Of a stretch of DNA of 10,596 nt, positions 1 through 5,247 are shown piece after piece. A program made the translations under genes and the position numbers. Every line of letters begins with the position of its first letter. The first letter of the stretch is position 1. The notes beneath the pieces were generated by a model. That model was not told the origin of the DNA and did no database searches. It saw only the letters and a program-made list of their open reading frames with translations. The DNA comes from an archaeon (GTDB lineage Archaea > Aenigmatarchaeota > Aenigmatarchaeia > GW2011-AR5 > GCA-2688965): positions 1-10,596 of the forward strand of contig NZEE01000096.1 of the NCBI GenBank assembly GCA_002688965.1, given 5' to 3'.

Positions 1-1
1 G

Positions 2-994
2 GTATTAGATTATGCCGTTAAAGATCTAATAGATAATATTAAAATTGTGCCCGAGACTTTAACATATGAACATATTGATGATGTATTGGACGATCCATAT
101 ATGGATGGAGTAGTGGCCGATATAATGAACAATTGGAGAGAAATGGATAGTAGAGGATGGAGAGTAGGTGAGGCTGACCCCGATGAGATTACATCAGATG
201 GCCCTCGGTTCTCTAAAAAAAGTGATCCTTCACGATATATGAACCAATGGGATGCACGAGAAGAAATTGCACTAGAATTAATGGATGAATTGGTAGAAGC
301 TGGTAAATTTAGACGTATTGCCCCCGAAGAAAATGAGAATATATGGGGTCATGAGGGGTGGCAATCTTCATATAACGATTATGATGTAACAATACTAAAC
401 ATAAAAGGTATACGATTGAATTTCCCATTATGGTATGACCCTTTTCGAGGTTTTTATTATCCACATGGTATCGATGAAGCCACATTCGAGTCAAAAATAA
501 TAAATTATTTACACGAAATGTATGGAATACAAAGAGATGAATCAGATATGTTGTTGGGGAGAATTAAGAAGGGTATAAGAGATAGGTTTAAGGAAGAAGG
601 TATTAATGTTAACTATGGGACTCCATATGGTGGGGCTTTATTAAGTGAAGGTGTAATAGATGATTTTGTAGATTTCACTAAAGATGAATTAGGATTAGAT
701 GATGATTTTGGGGTAGAACTGGAAGATGATAGTGATGAATTAGAAACTTTGGGTAGTTATGATATAGAAGATAATAAAGTAAAAGTTTTATCTAAAAATA
801 GAGCATTACCCGATATTATAAGATCTATTGCACATGAATTAGTCCACCATAAACAAAATCAAGAAGGAGAATTAACTGGAGATAAAGAAGAAGGTGCTGA
901 TGGGTCTCCATTGGAAAATGAAGCTAATGCGGAGGCGGGATATTTGGTTAGAAAATTCGGTAAAACTTATCCTGCCGATATTTATGATTTATAG
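2..994 (+). CDS. Putative zinc metallopeptidase, 5' end outside window
   Basis: The reading frame is open from the left edge, with no ATG before a GTG at 47. I therefore treat the gene as truncated by the window; the GTG at 47 (315 aa) is a fallback start. The visible 330 residues are acidic. Near the C-terminus is SIAHELVHHKQNQ (HELVH at nt 833-847), an HExxH zinc-binding signature. About 25 residues later comes ENEANAEAGYLVRKF, which supplies a glutamate in an E-x-E-A-N-x-x-A context. This arrangement resembles gluzincins such as the ImmA/IrrE-like families. The expected activity is Zn-dependent proteolysis, but the substrate is unknown. The N-terminal 250 residues match nothing I recognise. 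The N-terminus is missing, so I cannot tell whether it carries the tag seen on neighbouring proteins. The 3' end overlaps the convergent DUF192 gene by 13 bp. Confidence 0.75.
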   Translation, partial: VLDYAVKDLIDNIKIVPETLTYEHIDDVLDDPYMDGVVADIMNNWREMDSRGWRVGEADPDEITSDGPRFSKKSDPSRYMNQWDAREEIALELMDELVEAGKFRRIAPEENENIWGHEGWQSSYNDYDVTILNIKGIRLNFPLWYDPFRGFYYPHGIDEATFESKIINYLHEMYGIQRDESDMLLGRIKKGIRDRFKEEGINVNYGTPYGGALLSEGVIDDFVDFTKDELGLDDDFGVELEDDSDELETLGSYDIEDNKVKVLSKNRALPDIIRSIAHELVHHKQNQEGELTGDKEEGADGSPLENEANAEAGYLVRKFGKTYPADIYDL

Positions 995-1383
995 ATTTTA
1001 TCTCCCACTTCTATACCATTATTTTCACAAAAACCTTGATTAACTTCTAAATTAGAATCTGCGGGTAAATTATTAGAAATATTTGTAGTATCGTTAGGGT
1101 TAGCGGGTAATATTTCAGATATTTCATCACCATCGATAAAAATCATTTCTAAAGGGATATCCACATCCTTCATCCAAAACCCGTTATCAATTGAATCAAA
1201 AAACATCCCATTATTTTTACCCAAATTATCTCTATACATTAACCCCTGTGCTTTTTCCTCATTAGTGGAGGCCACCTCACAGTCCACAGATATTTCATCA
1301 CCATTTCCATTAATAATAGTTAAGTGACATTTATTTGGAAATGGAATACCTAAACTTTCTAATAATATTTCATTTAATTTCAT
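982..1383 (-). CDS. DUF192 family protein with phage-type N-terminal tag
   Basis: The 133-residue product matches the DUF192 fold along its length. It has CEVASTNEEKAQGLMYRDNL (residues 35-54), then GMFF, the signature FWMKDVDIPLEMIFID (69-84), and a C-terminal LEVNQGF...GIEVGDKI (112-130). DUF192 proteins are small beta-rich proteins of unknown biochemical role, often exported in bacteria and archaea. This copy has no signal peptide. It starts MKLNEILLE, which resembles the tags on proteins encoded at 1712 and 3362 and ends in LLE, a T4-type prohead protease site. I infer a virion-packaged or head-associated version. The gene lies alone on the minus strand, converges with the metallopeptidase gene and diverges from the 72-aa gene. 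Its leader has only a weak match (AATATTTATT) to the motif found before other genes. Confidence 0.85.
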   Translation of the reverse strand: MKLNEILLESLGIPFPNKCHLTIINGNGDEISVDCEVASTNEEKAQGLMYRDNLGKNNGMFFDSIDNGFWMKDVDIPLEMIFIDGDEISEILPANPNDTTNISNNLPADSNLEVNQGFCENNGIEVGDKIYKS

Positions 1384-1453
1384 ATTAATAAATATTTGAC
1401 TATTGAATTAAATCTACTTATCATTAATTAATAATAAATATTAAATTTAAATT

Positions 1454-1672
1454 ATGCCAAAAAGTAGACATAGAAAAAACCAAAAGAAAAAATCTAGAGC
1501 CCGAACCGAAAAAGTTCAATCCCAACAACGAGCTTTACGCAAAAAAATGCAAGAGGAATTTGAGAAGGAGATGGAAAAAGCAAAAAATAAAAAGTTTGGA
1601 ATAGAGGAAGTAGATCCCTCTACCTCTCCTGAAAAGAGTGGCGAAGTAAATTTTGAAGAAATAAAAGGATAA
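1454..1672 (+). CDS. Small basic/acidic charged protein, unknown function
   Basis: This is a 72-residue protein with no recognised family. The first 35 residues are strongly basic (start MPKSRHRKNQKKKSRART). The segment at about 20-48 is Gln/Glu/Lys-rich and likely a single amphipathic helix or coiled coil. The tail is acidic and proline-containing (IEEVDPSTSPEKSGEVNFEE). A basic head with an acidic tail would suit a nucleic-acid-binding or scaffold/core protein, but this is inference from composition only. Its ATG follows an A/T-rich leader without a Shine-Dalgarno sequence. The next gene starts 39 bp downstream behind its own promoter-like motif. Confidence 0.65.
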   Translation: MPKSRHRKNQKKKSRARTEKVQSQQRALRKKMQEEFEKEMEKAKNKKFGIEEVDPSTSPEKSGEVNFEEIKG

Positions 1673-1688
1673 TTTTTATATCTTTTAT
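1661..1688 (+). other. AT-rich inverted repeat over the stop codon of the 72-aa gene
   Basis: ATAAAAG(G)ATA pairs with TATCTTTTAT across a 7-nt loop (ATTTTTA), giving about 10 base pairs with one bulged G. The structure spans the stop codon at 1670-1672. It contains only one G-C pair and has no clean U-tract, so it would be a weak terminator at best. It ends directly before the TATATTTATA motif at 1689. Confidence 0.25.
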
Positions 1689-1698
1689 TATATTTATA
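1689..1698 (+). promoter_or_regulatory. TATATTTATA motif upstream of the 190-aa gene
   Basis: This is an exact copy of a 10-mer also found before the genes at 3046, 2968 (minus strand), 3362 and 5072. It ends 13 nt before the ATG and is followed by TG-TATA, matching the TATA found 1-2 nt after the other copies. There is no TTG at the -33 distance. It may be a -10-type element for a phage-modified polymerase; this is inferred. Confidence 0.45.
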
Positions 1699-1711
1699 TG
1701 TATACATATAA

Positions 1712-2284
1712 ATGAAAATTAGAATTAAAGAGTCCCAATTAAATAATTTACTTAATGAAGTAGGTGGTTATGATGCCCCTGAGGTTATGGGAATACATGG
1801 AGGAAGTGTCCATGGAGAAATCACTAGAATAGTAGCTACCACTGTAGATTTTATAAAAGAATTTAGTGAACGGTTAACCGATGGTTCTTTATCTAAAGAA
1901 GAACTTATGGCGGGCATACTTAACTTTAGTGAAAAAATACAAGTCGATATACAACGACTAGGGGAATTAGCTCGAGAAATATATATAGATGATGATTTTA
2001 AATCATTAGTAATTGCTTATGTACGGGCTTTACAAAAAGTTTTAAAATATTTTAAATTATTAAGTAATATAAGCCCAGGACTAGTGGGGGGACAACCACA
2101 AATGTTTGGTGGTGGTTTAGGGATGGATATGACTCAGAGTGAATTATCTGTAGAAGTTGCAAAAAAATTAGCGGGGTTAGGAGAGTATATAGAATCGTTA
2201 GGTGAAATGTTTTACAAAATAGTTAATAGGTTTGGTAGGAGAATGAGTGGAGATGATGATTTTGATCTAGATATTAATATGTAA
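1712..2284 (+). CDS. Tagged phage protein of unknown function, 190 aa
   Basis: The protein begins MKIRIKESQLNNLLNE, the same pattern in the same register as the 543-aa protein (ESQL at residues 7-10, LLxE at 13-16). The tag ends in LNE, an (L/I)-x-E cleavage-type site. The body (about 30-130) is predicted helical, with long amphipathic segments such as DFIKEFSERL and LQKVLKYFKLL. It is followed by a Gly/Met-rich stretch (about 130-142, GGQPQMFGGGLGMDM), a further helix and an acidic end (DDDFDLDINM). I recognise no enzymatic motif. By analogy with T4 head-targeting sequences it may be a prohead core or internal head protein; this is inference. The start is set by the tag and lies 13 nt after a TATATTTATA motif. 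Confidence 0.75.
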   Translation: MKIRIKESQLNNLLNEVGGYDAPEVMGIHGGSVHGEITRIVATTVDFIKEFSERLTDGSLSKEELMAGILNFSEKIQVDIQRLGELAREIYIDDDFKSLVIAYVRALQKVLKYFKLLSNISPGLVGGQPQMFGGGLGMDMTQSELSVEVAKKLAGLGEYIESLGEMFYKIVNRFGRRMSGDDDFDLDINM

Positions 2285-2352
2285 TTAATCTTTATAATTT
2301 ATACACTAATCCTTACCTTTTATTAAAAATAACAAATATTAAAAAAATATTT

Positions 2353-2550
2353 ATGACTAACGATGAAAAAGCCGATATTTATCATTCTTTATTATTAAAA
2401 CATGATAAATTGGATGGTAAAATTGCCGATATTAAAGCTCAAGCGGCGGGAAGTGATTTAAATGTAGAACAACAAACAAAAGTTAATAAATTAGAGATTC
2501 AAAAAGAAGAAGTGGTGTCTCAAGCTCAACAATTATTTGAGACATATTAA
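2353..2550 (+). CDS. Small coiled-coil protein, unknown function
   Basis: The 65-residue product is almost entirely helical by composition (KADIYHSLLLKHDKLDGKIA, then VNKLEIQKEEVVSQAQQLF), with heptad-like spacing of Leu, Ile and Val. This suggests a two-helix hairpin or coiled coil around a short Gly-Ser-Asp turn (about 33-36). It has no tag, signal peptide or recognised domain. The ATG follows a short inverted repeat (AAATATT-N5-AATATTT) that ends at the start codon, and there is no Shine-Dalgarno sequence. It converges with the HNH gene, with only 7 bp between the two stops. Ordinary codon usage and a clean start support a real gene; the function is unknown. Confidence 0.6.
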   Translation: MTNDEKADIYHSLLLKHDKLDGKIADIKAQAAGSDLNVEQQTKVNKLEIQKEEVVSQAQQLFETY

Positions 2551-2557
2551 ATAATCT

Positions 2558-2968
2558 CTATTTTAACCTTTTTATTCTCCTTAATGCGTTTTTGGACTCA
2601 GCAGTTAATTGAGATCCCTTACTCAAATTCTCCTCAAAAGGAATAAATTGTAAATTTTTGATGTTACCAACCCTTTTAGGAGAAATATTTTGAAGATATC
2701 CTCTATAAATAGGAAAAATATGGTCTAAATGGTGATTTTTCCACCCTCTTTTATCGAAATTTTCTAAAATATTAAGAGATTGACTCTCTGTAACCTCCCA
2801 AACTTGAGCATAATACAATTTTCGATCCAAATCCTTAATTTTTTTGATTTTGGGTTTAATTTTAGGATTTTTTTTACAAATTTTCCGTATTTGGCGGAGA
2901 ATTTTATCTTTTTTTTGTTTTAAAAGTGATTTTTTAGTAGTTGATTTATTATTTTTTAAGGATTTCAT
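2558..2968 (-). CDS. HNH endonuclease family protein
   Basis: The 136-residue product has a lysine-rich N-terminus (residues 1-50, probably DNA-binding). A compact HNH-type region follows: NHHLDHIFPIYRGY (78-91), then GNIKNLQFIPFEEN (101-114) and SKGS. The likely active-site or metal residues are His80/Asp82/His83, Asn105 and Asn114, an H-N-N variant of the HNH/beta-beta-alpha-metal fold. Members nick or cut double-stranded DNA. In phages they are often free-standing homing nucleases, and some act in DNA packaging. This gene is alone on the minus strand between plus-strand genes, which fits a mobile insertion, but I see no intron or split gene beside it. The segment upstream of the motif (VWEVTESQSLNILENFDKRG) fits the usual region before the HNH in such phage proteins. 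It is probably intact. Confidence 0.8.
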   Translation of the reverse strand: MKSLKNNKSTTKKSLLKQKKDKILRQIRKICKKNPKIKPKIKKIKDLDRKLYYAQVWEVTESQSLNILENFDKRGWKNHHLDHIFPIYRGYLQNISPKRVGNIKNLQFIPFEENLSKGSQLTAESKNALRRIKRLK

Positions 2969-2998
2969 ATTATATTAGTTAAATTACCACATATAAGG

Positions 2999-3014
2999 TA
3001 TATTTATAAATATA
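2999..3014. promoter_or_regulatory. Perfect 16-bp AT palindrome carrying TATATTTATA on both strands
   Basis: TATATTTATAAATATA is its own reverse complement, so each strand carries an exact TATATTTATA. It lies between the divergent HNH gene (start 2968, 36 nt from the minus-strand copy) and the 95-aa gene (start 3046, 37 nt from the plus-strand copy). The equal spacing suggests one bidirectional promoter. A dimeric protein binding site is the alternative. Confidence 0.5.
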
Positions 3015-3045
3015 GAGGATAAAATAAGAGTATTTTAGTTAAAAA

Positions 3046-3333
3046 ATGAGTAAAAGGATGATAAATAAAGATCCCATAGAAAAAAATTTAGATTATACTT
3101 ATAATGTATTTGTATTTGAACAAATTAATAATGCTGGTAGTAAGGTTAAAAGAAAATGGGTTACTTATGATAGTATATTGGATGAATTATATAAAATAGG
3201 AGAAATTAAGTTAGTAGAAGAGATAAAATATAGAATAACTGATAATGAAAATGATATAAAGGTATTTAAAAGTGTCCCTAATAAAATAAAAAATAAAAAC
3301 CATAAATTAAATTTGTTAATTAATTCAATTTAA
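3046..3333 (+). CDS. Hypothetical protein, 95 aa
   Basis: I do not recognise this protein. It is mixed alpha/beta by composition, with a beta-like segment (YTYNVFVFEQIN, about 17-28), a KVKRKWVTYDSILDEL segment, a helix over LYKIGEIKLVEEI, and a lysine/asparagine-rich tail. It has no signal peptide, membrane segment or N-terminal tag. The ATG lies 37 nt after the AT palindrome and follows an A-rich leader (GTTAAAAA). Two nucleotides after its stop begins the promoter-like element of the 543-aa gene, and a possible -33 TTTG for that element lies inside this gene's last codons (3312-3315). Confidence 0.6.
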   Translation: MSKRMINKDPIEKNLDYTYNVFVFEQINNAGSKVKRKWVTYDSILDELYKIGEIKLVEEIKYRITDNENDIKVFKSVPNKIKNKNHKLNLLINSI

Positions 3334-3335
3334 TG

Positions 3336-3345
3336 TATATTTATA
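3336..3345 (+). promoter_or_regulatory. TATATTTATA motif upstream of the 543-aa gene
   Basis: This exact copy of the recurring 10-mer lies 16 nt before the ATG at 3362 and is followed by G-TATA. It is the only copy with a TTTG (3312-3315) exactly 20 nt upstream, so it also resembles a Bacteroidota promoter whose -7 box reads TATATTTA instead of TAnnTTTG. Confidence 0.5.
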
Positions 3346-3361
3346 GTATAAAGCAAAAAAG

Positions 3362-4993
3362 ATGAAATATCTAGTAACAGAAAGTCAATTAAAAGTATTA
3401 TTAAAAGAAGATAGGGTTACATTTTTAAGGACAAATAATGTAATTACAAAAGATGATCTTAAAAAATATAAACAAGCGGAAAAAGAAGTATCTGCTGAGC
3501 GCCCTGAAGGGGGAATGAAAAAAAGAGTTAAAATTGAGCCCATTCAAGGACATGATGGTGTAGATATTGGTTATATAGTTACTAATAAAAAAGGTAAACA
3601 AAGTATTAAGGTAACTGAGGAAGTTTTTGAGGAAATAGTAGATGCAGACCCAACAGGTAATAAATCATTTGTTCAATGGATGTTAGGTGTATTTGCTCGA
3701 CATCTTAAAGATGGGGACATGGATCAAGCAGTTAGGTTTTTATCTGAAGATTTACCTGAAGCTAATGAGTATCTTGAAGTTTTCGATAGAGTTAGAAAGA
3801 AAAAAGTATTTAAAACCGGTGCACCCAATAGACCAAATGCACCTTCCAATGTTACTGATATAAATCAATATACCGATTTGGCTCATCTCTATTCTATTGT
3901 GAGTCCATTTGTTGGTGGAGATGAGGAAGATGATGAAGATGGGGTTAGTCCAATATGGAAAAAAATGAAAAAATATATTGATCTAGGACATGCTAGATTA
4001 GTATACCGAGATAATGATGTATTAGTTTACATACCAGATACAATAGAAGCCAGTTGTGATCCTTTAGGTAATTTAGCATCATGGTGTACAAGAAGGGAAG
4101 GAAATTCCTATTTTAAATCTTACCGAGAAAATAATAAAAAACCAGATGGTACTAATTCGGATTTATATGTAGTAATACCTAAAGAAGTTTTTGATGGTGA
4201 TGATCTTGGTGGAAAATTTCCATTACAATTCCATTTTGAAACTGGCCAATTACATGATAAAAATAATTCCTCTATAGATAGAGATGGTGGACTTAATAGT
4301 ATAATGGCTAACTATAGCGGAGCAAAAGACTTCTTTAAAAGAGAACTTGGGGCATTAGCAACTGCAGATATTGAACAAGGATCGGGATTAATGGATAGTA
4401 AATATTTAAAATATCTAAACAAGTTTGGTGGTAAAGCAGTGGACGTAATCTCTGATAAAGTATATAAGAAAGGGGTAGAATCTATTAGAAAATTAGCATC
4501 AGAACAAACGGGACCACTTCAAAATAATAGATACCTACAATGGTTGATGGAAAATACTAAGGGAGTGATAGTAACCGATTATTTGGATAAGAGTATGTCG
4601 GTACTTGATTTCAGTAATATGAGTTTAGAAGAATTACCTGATATTTCAGAATTTAAAAATGCTACTAGAATCTCAGCTAATAATTGTGGGTTACTTAGGT
4701 TACCACCAGTAGATTATTTACCTAATGATGTGGAGGTATTAACAATGACAGGAAATCAAATTAAAGAAGTTCCATTAAAGGGTTATAGTAAATTAAAAAA
4801 TTGTTTTGTAATGAACTTTGGTAAGAATCCTATTACTAAAATAAATGTGAAGGTATTAGAAAAATTAGTTAGGGAAGCATTGGCTAGATTTGTGTTGGCA
4901 GATGTTGATTTGGGTAATTTATCCGCCGCCAATTTAAAACAATACGAACAATTCAAAGACGATCCCGAAAATATTGGTTATTTAGTAGCTTAA
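3362..4993 (+). CDS. Tagged phage protein with WCT module and leucine-rich repeats
   Basis: The 543-residue product has three parts. First is the tag MKYLVTESQLKVLLKE (1-16), ending in LKE. Second is a module at about 100-330 that I recall from many uncharacterised phage proteins: FVQWMLG (103-109), DINQYTDL (166-173), DVLVYIPDTIEASC (219-232), ASWCTRREG (239-247), YFKSY, SDLYVVIP and FPLQFHFETGQLHD (286-299). Its function is unknown; the conserved Cys232, Trp241, Cys242 and Thr243 could be structural or catalytic. Third are four degenerate leucine-rich repeats at about 412-494 (SVLDFSNMSLEELP, ATRISANNCGLLRLP, VEVLTMTGNQIKEVP, CFVMNFGKNPITKI), usually a protein-binding surface. An acidic run (187-194) separates two halves. 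The tag suggests packaging in the head; the repeats suggest binding to a host or virion protein. Both roles are inference. Confidence 0.75.
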   Translation: MKYLVTESQLKVLLKEDRVTFLRTNNVITKDDLKKYKQAEKEVSAERPEGGMKKRVKIEPIQGHDGVDIGYIVTNKKGKQSIKVTEEVFEEIVDADPTGNKSFVQWMLGVFARHLKDGDMDQAVRFLSEDLPEANEYLEVFDRVRKKKVFKTGAPNRPNAPSNVTDINQYTDLAHLYSIVSPFVGGDEEDDEDGVSPIWKKMKKYIDLGHARLVYRDNDVLVYIPDTIEASCDPLGNLASWCTRREGNSYFKSYRENNKKPDGTNSDLYVVIPKEVFDGDDLGGKFPLQFHFETGQLHDKNNSSIDRDGGLNSIMANYSGAKDFFKRELGALATADIEQGSGLMDSKYLKYLNKFGGKAVDVISDKVYKKGVESIRKLASEQTGPLQNNRYLQWLMENTKGVIVTDYLDKSMSVLDFSNMSLEELPDISEFKNATRISANNCGLLRLPPVDYLPNDVEVLTMTGNQIKEVPLKGYSKLKNCFVMNFGKNPITKINVKVLEKLVREALARFVLADVDLGNLSAANLKQYEQFKDDPENIGYLVA

Positions 4994-5026
4994 TTTTCTT
5001 TTCATAGATTTTTTTATGAGTTCCCA

Positions 5027-5036
5027 TATATTTATA
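5027..5036 (+). promoter_or_regulatory. TATATTTATA motif upstream of the 51-aa and 564-aa genes
   Basis: This exact copy of the recurring 10-mer is followed by A-TATA. It lies 35 nt before the ATG at 5072, in the 78-bp gap after the 543-aa gene. No TTG is found about 20 nt upstream. No copy of the motif lies in the 20-bp gap before the gene at 5248, so this element could serve both genes. Confidence 0.45.
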
Positions 5037-5071
5037 ATATAAAATAACATTATATTATAAAACATATTAGA

Positions 5072-5227
5072 ATGTCCAAAAAAAGAACAGTTAGATTAAC
5101 AGAAACAGAAATGGTTAACCTCATAGAAAGAATCGTAAATGAAGTTAAAAGAGAAAAAAGGCGCACCATTAAAGAAAATACTCGAAGGAAAAAATCTCCT
5201 AGACGTCCCGTTTCTCGTCGAAGATAA
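5072..5227 (+). CDS. Tagged arginine-rich mini-protein, 51 aa
   Basis: ATG at 5072 opens a 51-codon frame ending TAA at 5225-5227. It starts MSKKRTVRLTETEMVNLIER, and residues 9-20 align without gaps to the tag of the 543-aa protein (VTESQLKVLLKE). The helix continues to IVNE (21-24). The rest is extremely basic (KREKRRTIKE, then RRKKSPRRPVSRRR), with about 20 Arg/Lys among the last 27 residues. It could be a DNA-condensing or core protein delivered to the head by the tag, like small basic internal proteins of other phages; this is inferred. A TATATTTATA motif lies 35 nt upstream and the 564-aa gene starts 20 bp downstream, so the two are probably co-transcribed. Confidence 0.75.
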   Translation: MSKKRTVRLTETEMVNLIERIVNEVKREKRRTIKENTRRKKSPRRPVSRRR

Positions 5228-5247
5228 AATTATTTAAAAAAAAATTA

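Noticed and set aside
309..494. 61-codon minus-strand frame inside the metallopeptidase gene
   Set aside because: It has no recognisable features and is fully contained in a better-supported gene.
1386..1395. Weak TATATTTATA-like match (AATATTTATT) before the DUF192 gene
   Set aside because: It matches only 8 of 10 positions and sits too close to the start codon to act as a promoter with a usable leader.
1436..2343. Shared AAATATTAAA 8-9 nt before the ATGs at 1454 and 2353
   Set aside because: With only two copies of a pure A/T decamer in this base composition, chance is a sufficient explanation.
2558..2968. HNH gene as part of a self-splicing intron or intein
   Set aside because: The flanking genes are complete and unrelated, and no split exon or splice-domain motif is visible.
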